From the NCBI RefSeq assembly GCF_016862635.1, contig NZ_BONI01000021.1:1-64000 (forward strand): a stretch of 64,000 bases of DNA, given 5' to 3'. Position numbers and translations under genes: made by a program. How positions within the stretch are numbered: position 1 is the first letter of the stretch; each line of letters opens with the position of its first letter. Under the pieces are notes generated by a model. That model ran no database searches, was not told where the DNA came from, and saw only the letters and a list, made by a program, of their open reading frames with translations. Below, piece after piece: positions 21,967 through 31,445 of the stretch. The DNA comes from Catellatospora coxensis (GTDB lineage: Bacteria > Actinomycetota > Actinomycetes > Mycobacteriales > Micromonosporaceae).

Positions 21967-22131
21967 GTCGCTTCCTCGCGCCTCAGGACGAGCCGGCTCG
22001 CCGGTGTTGATCTGTGCGGGCTCGCCGATTCGGGGTCGCAGTGATTCGACCAACAGGCCGAACCGATGTCAAGTATGTGAACTCTCGGCGGACCCTGGCC
22101 TTGCGGCGTCTCAGACAGCACAGTAGCGTCA

Positions 22132-22147
22132 GTTCACGTTGATGAAC
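22132..22147. promoter_or_regulatory. GTTC-N8-GAAC operator upstream of the tautomerase
   Basis: GTTCACGTTGATGAAC, inside the longer AGTTCA-N6-TGAACT inverted repeat, lies 42 bases before the tautomerase ATG. The same architecture recurs before kduI and the copper radical oxidase gene, so it is the best candidate site for the nearby IclR regulator. Confidence 0.6.
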
Positions 22148-22151
22148 TGAG

Positions 22152-22166
22152 GTCCATATCGTGGAC
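22152..22166. promoter_or_regulatory. Second small palindrome upstream of the tautomerase
   Basis: GTCCATATCGTGGAC has five-base arms (GTCCA/TGGAC) around a five-base centre, four bases after the GTTC-N8-GAAC site. It may be part of the same operator region. Confidence 0.35.
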
Positions 22167-22189
22167 AGCCGCTAAATGGGAGGGGCGCC

Positions 22190-22414
22190 ATGCCTAACAT
22201 CACCGTCGAACTGCTCGCGGGCCGGTCCGTGGAGCAGCGCAGGGCGTTCGCCCGAGCCGTGACCGACAGCGCCGTCGAGATCCTCGGAGCCCGTGAGCAG
22301 GATGTCCGCATGGTGTTCACCGAGATCACCGCGGACGTCGTGGCCAACGGAGGTGTGCTGGCCAGCGAGGACGCCTCGCGCGCCGGGGTGGTGGCCGCGC
22401 TCGAGAAGCGCTGA
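22190..22414 (+). CDS. 4-oxalocrotonate tautomerase family protein
   Basis: A 74-residue small tautomerase. After Met removal the N-terminal Pro (MPNITVELLAGR) is the catalytic base of the 4-OT family; Arg12 of the pattern LAGRSVEQRRAF is also present. The family interconverts keto and enol forms of 2-oxo acids. A GGGAGG site lies just before the ATG. Its upstream operator matches those of kduI and the copper radical oxidase, so it may act on a 2-keto acid in the same catabolic route. It converges on iclR. Confidence 0.88.
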   Translation: MPNITVELLAGRSVEQRRAFARAVTDSAVEILGAREQDVRMVFTEITADVVANGGVLASEDASRAGVVAALEKR

Positions 22415-22462
22415 GACCACCGCTCGTTCGCGCACTGTGCGGGCGCGAGCGGGTGGAGGAGC

Positions 22463-22491
22463 GGGGCCGACCCATGGGCAGGGTCGGCCCC
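22463..22491. terminator. Hairpin between tautomerase and iclR
   Basis: GGGGCCGACCC (22463-22473) and GGGTCGGCCCC (22481-22491) pair perfectly around a seven-base loop between convergent genes. A weaker CCACCGCTCG/CGAGCGGGTGG hairpin lies just before it. Confidence 0.75.
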
Positions 22492-22553
22492 ATCGTCGTT
22501 GTCGGGGCCGGTCGGGTGGTGTGCCGCCGGCAGAGCGCGACCCGTGCGCCGGG

Positions 22554-23369
22554 TCAGCGCACCAGCCGGTTGTCGCGCATCGCCGACAGGCGGGCTTTCA
22601 CACTCAGCAGGGTCTCGATGATGAAGTCCTCCCGGCCCTTCTTGAGCCGGCTGATCGGGACCGCGATGCTCAGCGCGTCGACCGACTGGTGCGAGAACGG
22701 CAGCGCGACGCCGAAGCAGCGCACGCCCAGGCAGGATTCCTCGGTCTCCTCCGCGTAGCCGAGCTGGGCGGCCTTGTCGATCGTCGCCAGCAGCGCGTCC
22801 CGGTTCGTGATCGTCTGAGAGGTGATGGCCTTGATCTGGTGGGGGACGAACGTGCCGCGCACGTCTTCGGGCATCTCGGCGAGCATCGCCCGGCCCAGGG
22901 CCGTGCTGTAGGCCGGCAGGCGGCGGCCGACGGCCGAGTACATGCGCAGCGGGTGTTTGGACTCGCGCTTGGCGGTGTAGATGACCTCCGCGCCTTCCAG
23001 CCGGCCCAGGTGCACCGTCTCCTCGGTGGCCGCCGCGATCTCGTCCATCACGCCGCTGGCGCGCGCCAGCACCGGGTCGCCGTCGATGTAGGCGGAGCTG
23101 ACCGTCAGCGTGTGCACCCCGAGCCGGTAGACGCTGCCGGTCTGGTCGGTGTCCAGCCAGCCGCGGGCGCACATGGTGCGCAGTAGCGCGTGCAGGCTGC
23201 TCTTCGGGATGCCGAGGCGGGTCGCCAGCTGCAACTGGGTGCCGGGTCCGTTGGCCGCGATGTCGTCCAGGACGTCGAGGACACGCGCAGCGGATTTGAC
23301 CGCCGAGGTGGCGGAGCTGCCGTTGACCGTCTTGTCCGCGTCCACCGCGGCCTCCTCATCAATCGTCAC
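22554..23369 (-). CDS. IclR-family transcriptional regulator
   Basis: A 271-residue regulator of the size usual for IclR/KdgR. The winged helix-turn-helix is at residues 22-85 (QLQLATRLGIPKSSLHALLRTMC), and the effector-binding domain spans 95-265 (EETVHLGRLEGAEVIYTAKRES; LPAYSTALGRAMLAEM; GVRCFGVALPF). IclR proteins of this type often sense 2-keto-3-deoxygluconate or related acids. It is divergent from kduI across 142 bases that hold a full and a degenerate GTTC-N8-GAAC site, so it most likely controls kduI and itself. Confidence 0.93.
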   Translation of the reverse strand: MTIDEEAAVDADKTVNGSSATSAVKSAARVLDVLDDIAANGPGTQLQLATRLGIPKSSLHALLRTMCARGWLDTDQTGSVYRLGVHTLTVSSAYIDGDPVLARASGVMDEIAAATEETVHLGRLEGAEVIYTAKRESKHPLRMYSAVGRRLPAYSTALGRAMLAEMPEDVRGTFVPHQIKAITSQTITNRDALLATIDKAAQLGYAEETEESCLGVRCFGVALPFSHQSVDALSIAVPISRLKKGREDFIIETLLSVKARLSAMRDNRLVR

Positions 23370-23404
23370 AGTGCATGTTCCCGACGTTATACCACTAAAC
23401 CACA

Positions 23405-23420
23405 GTTCACATGGAGGGAC
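23405..23420. promoter_or_regulatory. Degenerate GTTC-N8-GGAC operator near the iclR promoter
   Basis: GTTCACATGGAGGGAC differs from GTTC-N8-GAAC by one base. It lies 35 bases upstream of the iclR start codon, just beyond a minus-strand TATAAC box, which fits autoregulation. AGTTCACAT here is repeated exactly at 23471-23479. Confidence 0.5.
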
Positions 23421-23433
23421 TGATTTCGGCCCC

Positions 23434-23463
23434 TTGACTCGTGATCGGGGCCATAGGTATCGT
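23434..23463 (+). promoter_or_regulatory. Candidate kduI promoter
   Basis: TTGACT (23434-23439) and TATCGT (23458-23463) are separated by 18 bases and fit the actinomycete housekeeping promoter pattern. The operator at 23472-23487 falls at the expected transcription start. Confidence 0.5.
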
Positions 23464-23471
23464 CGCGTTCA

Positions 23472-23487
23472 GTTCACATAGCGGAAC
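23472..23487. promoter_or_regulatory. GTTC-N8-GAAC operator upstream of kduI
   Basis: GTTCACATAGCGGAAC lies nine bases after the -10 box and 25 bases before the kduI start. A further GTTCACA half-site follows at 23491-23497. A bound repressor would block initiation of the whole kduI-kduD-transporter operon. Confidence 0.6.
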
Positions 23488-23511
23488 CGGGTTCACAAAC
23501 GAGGAGCAGTT

Positions 23512-24327
23512 TTGATCGAGGTAAGGCACTCCGTATCGCCGTCGAGCGTGGAGACGGCAACGAATGCGGACCTGCGGAAGAACTTTCTCGTCGACAGCCT
23601 GTTCCGCACCGGCGAGGTGCACGGGGTCTACACCCACGACGACCGGCTGGTCGTCGGCGGAGCGGTTCCCGGCGCCGGCCGGCTCGAACTGCCGGCCTGG
23701 GACGTGCTCGGCACGGACTCGCACCTGGCCCGCCGCGAGCTCGGCATCGTCAACGTCGGCCAGGCCGGCCACGTGCTCGTCGACGACGAGAAGTTCGAGC
23801 TGCGCCACCTGGACGGGCTGTTCGTCGGCCGCGGCAGCGAGGTCGTGTTCGCCGGGGCCGACGCCGCGTTCTACTTCGTCTCCGCTCCGGCGCACGCGTC
23901 CTACCCCACCGCGCTGCTCAGCCACGCGGCGATCGAGCCGGTCAAGCTGGGCACGGCGCAGGGCGCGAGCGAGCGCAGCCTCTACCGGTACGCCTGGGGT
24001 CAGGAGCTGCAGACCTCGGTGCTCCAGTTCGGCGTGACCGTCATCGCCGACGGCTCCGTCTGGAACACGTTCCCGCCGCACCTGCACGACCGGCGCACCG
24101 AGGTCTACATGTACGTCGACCTCGACGAGAAGGACCGGATCTTCCACCTGATGGGCCAGCCCGGCGTCTCGCGCCACCTCGTCGTGCGCGACCGCGAGGC
24201 CGTCATCTCCCCGCCGTGGTCGATCCACTCGGGCGTCGGCACCGGCTCGTACGCCTTCATCTGGGCGATGGCCGGCGAGAACAACGACTACACCGATCTG
24301 CAGGCCGTGGCGCTGGAGGACCTGTGA
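23512..24327 (+). CDS. kduI: 5-dehydro-4-deoxy-D-glucuronate isomerase
   Basis: A 271-residue KduI family cupin isomerase that converts 5-dehydro-4-deoxy-D-glucuronate, the product of unsaturated uronates, to 3-deoxy-D-glycero-2,5-hexodiulosonate. Metal ligands are visible in FPPHLHDRRTEVYMYVDL (two His, Glu) and in SPPWSIHSGVGTGSYAFIW (His). The length fits the family. The start is TTG 23512, six bases after GAGGAG. Its stop overlaps kduD by four bases (GTGA). It opens a long operon with kduD, an ABC importer and an aldehyde dehydrogenase, controlled by the divergent IclR. Confidence 0.94.
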   Translation: MIEVRHSVSPSSVETATNADLRKNFLVDSLFRTGEVHGVYTHDDRLVVGGAVPGAGRLELPAWDVLGTDSHLARRELGIVNVGQAGHVLVDDEKFELRHLDGLFVGRGSEVVFAGADAAFYFVSAPAHASYPTALLSHAAIEPVKLGTAQGASERSLYRYAWGQELQTSVLQFGVTVIADGSVWNTFPPHLHDRRTEVYMYVDLDEKDRIFHLMGQPGVSRHLVVRDREAVISPPWSIHSGVGTGSYAFIWAMAGENNDYTDLQAVALEDL

Positions 24328-25103
24328 CCACCCCGCCCGCCGCGCCACCGCGGTCGCCGTTCGACCTCAGCGGTCGCTGCGCCGTGGTGACCGGGGCCGG
24401 CCGCGGCCTGGGCCAGGCCATCGCCTACGGGCTCGCCCAGGCGGGAGCCGACCTGGTCCTGCTGGGCCGGCCGGGCAGCCAGTCGGCCACCCGCGACCGG
24501 GTGGCCGAGCTCGGCCGGGACGTGCAGCTCGTCGACCTCGACGTCAGCGACCACGACGCCGTCGAGCGGGTCGCCGCGCGGGTCACCGCCGACCGCCAGG
24601 TCGACATCCTGGTCAACAACGCCGGCATCATCGACCGCGAGGACTCGGTGGACGTGAGCCGGCAGTCGTGGAACCGCGTGGTGGACGTCAACCTGAACGG
24701 CCTGTTCCTGCTCTGCCAGCAGTTCGGGCGCCCGATGACCGAGCGCGGGCACGGCAAGATCGTCAACATCGCCAGCCTGCTCTCCTTCCAGGGCGGACTG
24801 CGCGTGGCGGCGTACGCCGCCAGCAAGCACGGCGTCGCCGGCGTCACCAAGGCCCTGGCCAACGAGTGGGGCCGGTTCGGGGTGCAGGTCAACGCCATCG
24901 CGCCCGGCTACATGAACACCGACAACACCACCGCGTTGCGGGCGGACCCGGACCGCTCCCGGTCCATCCTCGAACGCATCCCCGCCGGTCGCTGGGGAGA
25001 CGCCGCCGACATCGCCGGAGCGGCCGTCTTCCTGAGCTCCGCCGCCGCAGACTACGTCAACGGCCATGTCCTGGTCGTCGACGGAGGTTGGATGGCCCGC
25101 TGA
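24324..25103 (+). CDS. kduD: 2-deoxy-D-gluconate 3-dehydrogenase type SDR
   Basis: A 259-residue short-chain dehydrogenase. The NAD(P) site is VTGAGRGLGQAIAYGL; LVNNAGIID follows, and the catalytic set is Ser in NIASLLSF plus YAASK. The KduD-like tail NAIAPGYMNTDNTTALR is present. It reduces 3-deoxy-D-glycero-2,5-hexodiulosonate to 2-keto-3-deoxygluconate, the step after KduI. GTG 24324 overlaps the kduI stop by four bases, so the pair is translationally coupled. No KDG kinase or aldolase gene is in the window. Confidence 0.92.
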   Translation: MTTPPAAPPRSPFDLSGRCAVVTGAGRGLGQAIAYGLAQAGADLVLLGRPGSQSATRDRVAELGRDVQLVDLDVSDHDAVERVAARVTADRQVDILVNNAGIIDREDSVDVSRQSWNRVVDVNLNGLFLLCQQFGRPMTERGHGKIVNIASLLSFQGGLRVAAYAASKHGVAGVTKALANEWGRFGVQVNAIAPGYMNTDNTTALRADPDRSRSILERIPAGRWGDAADIAGAAVFLSSAAADYVNGHVLVVDGGWMAR

Positions 25104-25232
25104 CCCTGGCCTCCAGCGCACCAAACCCGTACGATCCGCCGACCGCCATCCGCCCAAATGGCGGCAGGTTTCTCGCTCGATTTGTGCCACCCCCAGCCGG
25201 ATTCTCCGGCACTGAAGAGATCGAGGATCACC

Positions 25233-26318
25233 GTGAAGATCGCGTTTCGTCCCACCGCAGTCTTATTGACCCTGTCCCTGGCAGTCGTCGGCCTGGCCGC
25301 CTGCAGCGAGGCCCCGGCCGGGGAGAACGACCCCGCCGGCGCGGGCGCCTGCAAGCCGGCCGACGTCAAGCTGGTCGGCCAGGTCCGCAACGAGTCCAAC
25401 CCCTACGAAGCCTCGTGGCTGGCCGGCGGCGACGCCTTCGCCAAGACGGTCGGGCTCACCCAGCAGCGCCTCACCTACGGCGGTGACTCCACCAAGCAGC
25501 AGGAGCAGATCAGCCAGATCCTGGCCGGCGACACCAAGTGCCTGGTGATGAACGTGCTCCCCAACGGCGACTCGGACACCGCGCCGATCGTCAAGGGCGC
25601 CGACAAGGCCGGCGCGTTCCTCGTCACCCAGTGGAACAAGCCGGCCGACCTCAAGCCGGCCGACTACAAGACGTGGATCAGCCACATCACCTACAACGGC
25701 GTCGAGTCCGGCAAGCAGATCGGTGACGCGCTGGCCAAGTCGATCGGCGGCTCGGGCGGCATCATCGCGCTGCAGGGCGTCCTGGACACCGCGGCCGCCA
25801 AGGACCGGTTCGCCGGCCTGCAGGAGTCGCTCAAGGCGAACCCCGGCGTCCAGTTGCTCGACCAGCAGACCGCCAACTTCTCCCGCGCCGAGGCGCTGAC
25901 GGTCACCAAGACGCTGCTGACCAAGCACGGCGACAAGGTCAAGGGCATCTGGGCCGCCAACGACGACATGGCGCTCGGCGCTCTGGAAGCACTCCAGCAG
26001 GCGGGCAAGTCCGGCAAGGTCGCGGTCGTCGGCATCGACGCCGTGCCCGACGCCGTCACAGCGGTCCAGAACGGCACCATGACCGCCACCGTCTCCAGCG
26101 ACGGCACCTGGCAGGGCGGCATCGGCCTGGCGATCGGCTTCTGTGTCGCCACCGGCAAGCTGCAGGTCAAGGACATCGCCGCCGACAACCGGGCGTTCTT
26201 CGCCGAGCAGTTCCTCATCACCAAGGACAACGCCGCCGACTTCGCCCAGCCGAAGACGAACCCGTCGGACTTCGACTGCGCCAACGTCTTCAAGCGTGTG
26301 GCCGGGCCCCTGAAGTGA
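25233..26318 (+). CDS. Ribose-type ABC transporter substrate-binding lipoprotein
   Basis: A 361-residue lipoprotein of the RbsB/Peripla_BP_4 family. The signal ends in the lipobox LAAC near residue 23. The bilobed fold is recognisable by KLVGQVRNESNPYEASWL at the start of lobe one, VKGIWAANDDMALGALEAL and VAVVGIDAVPDAVTAVQNG. It binds the imported sugar or sugar acid outside the membrane. GTG 25233 is used because the signal begins there, after GGAT-rich purine sequence. It starts 129 bases after kduD and overlaps the first permease by four bases. Confidence 0.9.
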   Translation: MKIAFRPTAVLLTLSLAVVGLAACSEAPAGENDPAGAGACKPADVKLVGQVRNESNPYEASWLAGGDAFAKTVGLTQQRLTYGGDSTKQQEQISQILAGDTKCLVMNVLPNGDSDTAPIVKGADKAGAFLVTQWNKPADLKPADYKTWISHITYNGVESGKQIGDALAKSIGGSGGIIALQGVLDTAAAKDRFAGLQESLKANPGVQLLDQQTANFSRAEALTVTKTLLTKHGDKVKGIWAANDDMALGALEALQQAGKSGKVAVVGIDAVPDAVTAVQNGTMTATVSSDGTWQGGIGLAIGFCVATGKLQVKDIAADNRAFFAEQFLITKDNAADFAQPKTNPSDFDCANVFKRVAGPLK

Positions 26319-27313
26319 CGGTCACATCCGGGGTCGCCGCGTCTCGCCGGATCTTCCGGCGGGGCGCGGCGTTTCGAGACGCCGGGCCACCGGTCGCGCT
26401 GGTCGTCCTGTTCCTGATCTTCGCGGCCCTGAGCCCGCAGTTCCGCAGCATCGAGAACGTCCAGAACATCGTGGACGCCGCCGCGGTGCTCGCCGTGGTC
26501 ACCTGCGGCATCACGTTCGTGCTGATGATGGGGTCCATCGACCTGTCGGCCGCCGGCGTGATGGGCGCGTCCGCGCTGACCGTGTCGCTGCTGGTGGCCA
26601 ACAACCGCAACGACAACGACTTCGGGCTGGCCGGGATCGCGGTCGCCGTGGTGCTGGGCTGTGCGTTCGGCTGCCTGAGCGGGCTCGCTCTGGTCCTGCT
26701 GAAGGTGCCGTCGTTCATGGCGACGCTCGGGGTGTCGGCCATCGGGCTCGGCGTCGCGACCCTCATGTTCGCCGGCGTCCAGCCCAACATCACCGACGCC
26801 ATGCTCAAGAGCTGGGCGATCGAGCGCTTCCTCGGGCTGTCCTATCTCACCTGGATCGCCGCCGCGTGCATCCTGGTGGGCTGGCTCATCCAGCGCTACA
26901 CCCGGCTCGGCCGGTACGCGTTCGCGATCGGCGGCGCCGAGGAGGTGCTCACGCTGTCGGGCGTGAAGGTGAAGCCGTACAAGGTAGCGGTCTTCGCCCT
27001 CGCCGGGGCCTTCTACGGCCTCGGCGGGGTCATGGTGACCAGCCAGCTCGGCGCGGGCCTCGTCCAGGCCGGCAACGGCTACGACTTCTCGGCCATCACC
27101 GCCGCCGTCGTCGGCGGCACCCTGCTCACCGGGGGCCGGGGCGGCATCCTGCACTCCGCCGTGGGTGTCGTGCTGGTCATGGTGCTCACGAACGGTCTAG
27201 TGCAGGTCGGGGTCAGCCCGTACTGGCAGGGTGGCGTCGAGGGCCTCATCGTCGTCGCCGCGGTCGCCGCCGCGGTCATCCCCCAGCGTCGTAGAAACCA
27301 GGTGGTCAAGTGA
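26315..27313 (+). CDS. Ribose-type ABC transporter permease (first)
   Basis: A 332-residue RbsC-family membrane protein with eight to ten hydrophobic segments. Family signatures are LMMGSIDLSAAGVMGASAL, KVPSFMATLGV and VVGGTLLTGGRGGILHSAVG. GTG 26315 overlaps the binding-protein stop, and its own stop overlaps the ATPase start, so subunits are made in step. A second, different permease follows the ATPase, so the channel is probably a heterodimer. Confidence 0.92.
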   Translation: MTVTSGVAASRRIFRRGAAFRDAGPPVALVVLFLIFAALSPQFRSIENVQNIVDAAAVLAVVTCGITFVLMMGSIDLSAAGVMGASALTVSLLVANNRNDNDFGLAGIAVAVVLGCAFGCLSGLALVLLKVPSFMATLGVSAIGLGVATLMFAGVQPNITDAMLKSWAIERFLGLSYLTWIAAACILVGWLIQRYTRLGRYAFAIGGAEEVLTLSGVKVKPYKVAVFALAGAFYGLGGVMVTSQLGAGLVQAGNGYDFSAITAAVVGGTLLTGGRGGILHSAVGVVLVMVLTNGLVQVGVSPYWQGGVEGLIVVAAVAAAVIPQRRRNQVVK

Positions 27314-28863
27314 GCGTCCCAGCCGAACGGGAGCCCACCACGTCCGCGCCGGTGCCGGCGCTGGAGGTCCGCGGCCTCGTCAAGCACTACCCGGGGGTGA
27401 AGGCGCTCGACGGCGTCGACCTGGTGGTCCATCAGCACGAGGTGCTGGGCCTGGCCGGCGAGAACGGCGCGGGCAAGTCCACGCTGCTCAAAGCGCTGGT
27501 CGGCCTGGTCACCCCCGACGCCGGCGAGATCTACGTCCGCGGCGGGGCCGTCAAGCTGCGCAGCGTCGTCGACGCCGCCGACCACGGCATCGGGATGGTG
27601 TTCCAGGAGCAGTCCCTGGTGCCCAACCTGACCGCCGCGGAGAACATCCTGCTCGGCGGCGAAGGCCCCGCGGTCCGTCGCGGTGTCTACCGCTGGGACG
27701 TCATGCGCCGGCTGGCCCAGGAGCAGCTCGACAAGATCGGCTCGAAGATCGATCCGCTGGCCCGCACCGACTCGCTCTCCTTCGCCGACCGGCAGATGGT
27801 CGAGATCGCCAAGGTGCTGCGTATCGAGCAGCGCAGCCAGCACCCGCCGGTCATCATCCTGGACGAGCCGACCTCGGTCCTGGAGTCCAAGGAGATCGAG
27901 ACCCTGTTCGCGCAGATCCGCCGGCTGCGCGAGTTCGCCTCGGTCGTGTTCGTCTCGCACCGCCTCGACGAGGTGCTCGACGTGTGCGACCGGGTGACCG
28001 TGCTGCGCAGCGGCCAGTCGGTCGGCGAGGTCGCCACCGCCGGCGCCGTCCCGCGCGAGCTGCACCGGATGATGATCGGTTCCACCGGATCCGACGACCA
28101 CTACCACGAGAACGCCGCCACGCCTGTCGCGGCCGAGCAGCCCCGGCTGTCGGTGCGCGGGCTGTCGGGCAAGTCGTTCCAGGACATCGACCTGGACGTC
28201 GCGGCCGGTGAGATCGTGGCGATCGTCGGCGTGCACGGGTCCGGCCGGGAGGACGTCTGCCGTGCCCTGTTCGGCATCGAGCCGACGACCGCCGGTGAGA
28301 TCCGGATGGACGGCAAGAAGCTCAGCCTGCCCAACACCCGGGCCGCGTGCGCCGCCGGCATCGGCTACGTGCCGGCCGAACGCAAGATCGAGGGCATGGT
28401 CGGCCCGATGTCGGTGGCCGAGAACATGACCCTGACCAAGCAGAAGGCCCGCTGCGCGGGCCCCTTCGTGGCGCCGAAGAAGCAAGCCGGCCTGGTGGAC
28501 CGCTGGATCGAGCGGCTGTCCATCCGCACGCCGGGCCGCGACACCCCCATCCAGCGGCTGTCCGGCGGCAACCAGCAGAAGGTGGTGCTGGCCCGGTGGC
28601 TGGTCGGTGGCGACATCCGGCTGCTCCTGCTGGACCACCCGACCCGCGGCCTGGACATCGGCGCCCGCTCGGAGGTCTACCGGCTGATGCGCGAGCTGGC
28701 CGCGAGCGGGGTCGCCACCGTGCTGCTGGGCGACAGCCTCGAGGAGGCCATCGGCATGGCCGACCGCATCCTGGTCATGAACGACGGCCGGGTCGTGACC
28801 GAGGTCGCCTGCCCCAACGGCGGCAAGCCGAGCCCTCTGGACCTCGTGAAAGAGATGGTATGA
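27310..28863 (+). CDS. Ribose-type ABC transporter ATPase (two fused NBDs)
   Basis: A 517-residue RbsA-type double ATPase. NBD1 has Walker A GENGAGKST (about residue 55), signature-like LSFADRQMVEIAKVL and Walker B VIILDEPTSVL. NBD2 has a degenerate Walker A (GVHGSGRED), signature LSGGNQQKVVLARWL and Walker B LLLLDHPTRGLD, with His where the catalytic Glu sits, so only NBD1 probably hydrolyses ATP; asymmetry of this kind is usual in the family. GTG start with four-base overlaps at both ends. Confidence 0.93.
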   Translation: MSVPAEREPTTSAPVPALEVRGLVKHYPGVKALDGVDLVVHQHEVLGLAGENGAGKSTLLKALVGLVTPDAGEIYVRGGAVKLRSVVDAADHGIGMVFQEQSLVPNLTAAENILLGGEGPAVRRGVYRWDVMRRLAQEQLDKIGSKIDPLARTDSLSFADRQMVEIAKVLRIEQRSQHPPVIILDEPTSVLESKEIETLFAQIRRLREFASVVFVSHRLDEVLDVCDRVTVLRSGQSVGEVATAGAVPRELHRMMIGSTGSDDHYHENAATPVAAEQPRLSVRGLSGKSFQDIDLDVAAGEIVAIVGVHGSGREDVCRALFGIEPTTAGEIRMDGKKLSLPNTRAACAAGIGYVPAERKIEGMVGPMSVAENMTLTKQKARCAGPFVAPKKQAGLVDRWIERLSIRTPGRDTPIQRLSGGNQQKVVLARWLVGGDIRLLLLDHPTRGLDIGARSEVYRLMRELAASGVATVLLGDSLEEAIGMADRILVMNDGRVVTEVACPNGGKPSPLDLVKEMV

Positions 28864-29855
28864 GCACTCCCGTCGCCATGCAACCGGTCGCCGAACCCGC
28901 GACCGGCAGGACCGGCCCTCGCCCGGCTCAGCGGCTCACCGGGTTCATGCCGCTCATCGCCCTGGTGGCGCTGGTGGCCGCGCTGACGATCGCCGACCCG
29001 GACTTCCTGACCGCGCGGAGCCTGACCGCGGTGGCGCGGACCGCCGCGCCGCTCATCGTGCTCGCCGCGGGGGCGACGCTCGTCGTCCTGTGCGGCGGCA
29101 TCGACCTGTCCATCGCGGCACTCGCCTCGCTGACGACGGTCCTGCTGGCCCTCTGGCTGCCGCACCTCGGCGGCCTGGCCACACCGGCCGTCATCGGGGT
29201 CGCGGCGGCGATCGGCGCGGTGCAGGGCGTGGCGCACGTGCTGCTGCGGATTCCGTCGTTCATCGTCACCCTGGGCGGGATGAGCATCCTGTCCGCGGTC
29301 GCCCTCGTCGTCTCCGGCGCCGGCACCGTGCGGGTGGTCGACGACTCGCCGGTCGCGTGGCTCGACCTCTATCTCGCCGGCTACGTGCCCATGTCGGCCG
29401 CGATGGCGCTGCTCGTCGTCGCCCTGATCGCCCTCGTCCTCAAGGTGACCCCGCTGCAGAGCTGGATCTCGGCCACCGGCTACTCCGAGTCGGCCGCGCG
29501 CCTGGCCGGCACACCCGTCGACCTGGTGAAGATCGGCGCGTTCTGCGTCTCCGGCGCCTGCGCCGGGTTCGCCGCGGTCATGCTGGTCTCCCGCCAGTTC
29601 AGCGGCGGCCCCACCATGGCCGACAACCTCCTGCTGCCGGCGGTCGCGGCGATCGTCGTCGGCGGCACCGCGATCACCGGCGGCCACGGCAGCCTGTGGC
29701 GCAGTCTCGCCGGAGCGTTCGTCGTGACGCTGCTGCGGGTCGGCCTGCCGATCGTCGGTGTGCCGTCCGCCTACGAGCAGATCCTCTACGGCGTCATCAT
29801 CGTCGTCGCCGTCGCACTCACCCTCGACTGGTCGAAGGTGTCGATCATCAAATAA
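28860..29855 (+). CDS. Ribose-type ABC transporter permease (second)
   Basis: A 331-residue RbsC-family permease, divergent in sequence from the first. Signatures are VVLCGGIDLSIAALASL, RIPSFIVTLGGMSIL and VVGGTAITGGHGSLWRSLAG. ATG 28860 overlaps the ATPase stop by four bases. It completes an importer of unusual gene order: binding protein, permease, ATPase, permease. It ends 53 bases before the aldehyde dehydrogenase. Confidence 0.92.
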   Translation: MSTPVAMQPVAEPATGRTGPRPAQRLTGFMPLIALVALVAALTIADPDFLTARSLTAVARTAAPLIVLAAGATLVVLCGGIDLSIAALASLTTVLLALWLPHLGGLATPAVIGVAAAIGAVQGVAHVLLRIPSFIVTLGGMSILSAVALVVSGAGTVRVVDDSPVAWLDLYLAGYVPMSAAMALLVVALIALVLKVTPLQSWISATGYSESAARLAGTPVDLVKIGAFCVSGACAGFAAVMLVSRQFSGGPTMADNLLLPAVAAIVVGGTAITGGHGSLWRSLAGAFVVTLLRVGLPIVGVPSAYEQILYGVIIVVAVALTLDWSKVSIIK

Positions 29856-29908
29856 CCGGTCCGAATCCGATGCCACGACCAAGGTAACCGCACAAAGGGA
29901 AGGCAATC

Positions 29909-31405
29909 ATGCCCAACGAGAACTCCGCGCTCCTGCCCGCCGTCCGCTCGTTCCTGTCCGCACCGAAGCAGCTGCTCATCGGCGGCGAGTGGGTGGACGC
30001 GAAGGACGGCAGGACGTTCGCCACCGTCAACCCGTCGACCGAGGAGGTGCTCGTCGAGGTCGCGTACGCGTCGGCCGTCGACGTGGACCGCGCGGTCGTG
30101 GCGGCCCGTACGGCGTTCGAGTCCGGCTCCCCGTGGTCGAGAATGACCCCGCGCGACCGTTCCCACCTGCTGTGGCGCATCGGTGACCTCATCGACGCCC
30201 ACGCCGACGAGTTCGCCCAGCTGGAGGCCCTCGACAACGGCAAGCGCGTCGAGGCGGCCCGCGACGGCGACGTGGCGACCTCCGCCGAGCTGTTCCGCTA
30301 CTTCGCGGGCTGGGCCACCAAGATGGAGGGCACGTCCATCCCGATGTCCGTGCCGGGACGCGAGTTCCACGCGTACACCCGCCGCGAGCCGGTCGGCGTC
30401 GTCGCGGGCATCGTGCCGTGGAACTTCCCCCTGCTGATGGCCTGCTTCAAGATCGTCCCGGCGATCACCGCGGGCAACACCGTCATCCTCAAGCCGGCCG
30501 AGCAGACCCCGCTGACCGCGCTGCGCCTCGGTGAGCTGCTGCTGGAGGCCGGCCTGCCCGCCGGCGTCGTGAACATCCTGCCCGGCTTCGGCGACACCGG
30601 GGCCGCGCTGGTCGACCACCCCGGCGTCGACAAGGTCGCCTTCACCGGCAGCACCGAGGTCGGCAAGAAGATCGCCGCCGCGGCCTCGGGCAACCTCAAG
30701 AAGGTCTCCCTGGAGCTCGGCGGCAAGGCGCCCAACATCATCTTCAACGACGCCGACATCGACGCCGCCGTCGCCGGCGCGGTGCTGGGCGGCTACTTCA
30801 ACGAGGGGCAGTGCTGCGTCAACGGCTCGCGCCTGTACGTCCAGCGCGGTGTCTTCGACCGGGTCGTCGAAGGCGTGGCCGCGGCCGCTCGCGCGATCAA
30901 GGTCGGCGACGGCTTCGACCCGGCCTCCCACATGGGGCCGCTGGTGTCCAAGGAGCAGCACGAGAAGGTGCTGGGCTACATCCGCGGGGCGGTGGCCGAA
31001 GGCGCCGTCCTGAACGCGGGGAGCGCCGACGCGGTCGGCGACCGCGGCTTCTTCGTGGCGCCGACGCTCATCACGTCGGTGAACGAGCGGATGGCCGTGC
31101 AGACCGACGAGATCTTCGGCCCGGTCGTGACGGCGATCCCGTTCGACACCGAGGACGAGGTCGTCGCGGCGGCGAACAACACGGTGTACGGGCTCGCCGC
31201 GGGCGTGTGGTCGCAGAACATCGGCACCGCGCACCGCGTGGGCGCCCGCCTGCGGGCCGGCACGGTGTGGCTCAACACGTGGCACGCCGACGACGTCACG
31301 CTGCCGCGCGGCGGGTTCAAGCAGTCGGGCTGGGGGCGCGAGCTCGGATCCTTCGGGCTGGACGACTACACCGAGCTCAAGACCGTCATCGCCGAGCTGC
31401 GGTGA
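29909..31405 (+). CDS. NAD-dependent aldehyde dehydrogenase
   Basis: A 498-residue ALDH-superfamily enzyme of usual length. It has [15 protein letters not shown] and [11 protein letters not shown] for NAD binding, the general-base Glu in [12 protein letters not shown] (about residue 270) and the catalytic Cys in [15 protein letters not shown] (about 304). It oxidises an aldehyde to an acid in the cytoplasm. Placed last in the kduI operon, it may handle an aldehyde from the same substrate, possibly one formed by the extracellular oxidase; this is inference. AAGGGAAGG precedes ATG 29909, and a strong terminator follows. Confidence 0.93.
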   Translation: MPNENSALLPAVRSFLSAPKQLLIGGEWVDAKDGRTFATVNPSTEEVLVEVAYASAVDVDRAVVAARTAFESGSPWSRMTPRDRSHLLWRIGDLIDAHADEFAQLEALDNGKRVEAARDGDVATSAELFRYFAGWATKMEGTSIPMSVPGREFHAYTRREPVGVVAGIVPWNFPLLMACFKIVPAITAGNTVILKPAEQTPLTALRLGELLLEAGLPAGVVNILPGFGDTGAALVDHPGVDKVAFTGSTEVGKKIAAAASGNLKKVSLELGGKAPNIIFNDADIDAAVAGAVLGGYFNEGQCCVNGSRLYVQRGVFDRVVEGVAAAARAIKVGDGFDPASHMGPLVSKEQHEKVLGYIRGAVAEGAVLNAGSADAVGDRGFFVAPTLITSVNERMAVQTDEIFGPVVTAIPFDTEDEVVAAANNTVYGLAAGVWSQNIGTAHRVGARLRAGTVWLNTWHADDVTLPRGGFKQSGWGRELGSFGLDDYTELKTVIAELR

Positions 31406-31445
31406 CCTCAGCTCGCCGTCGAGGTGAGCGATGCGCGTGACCTGA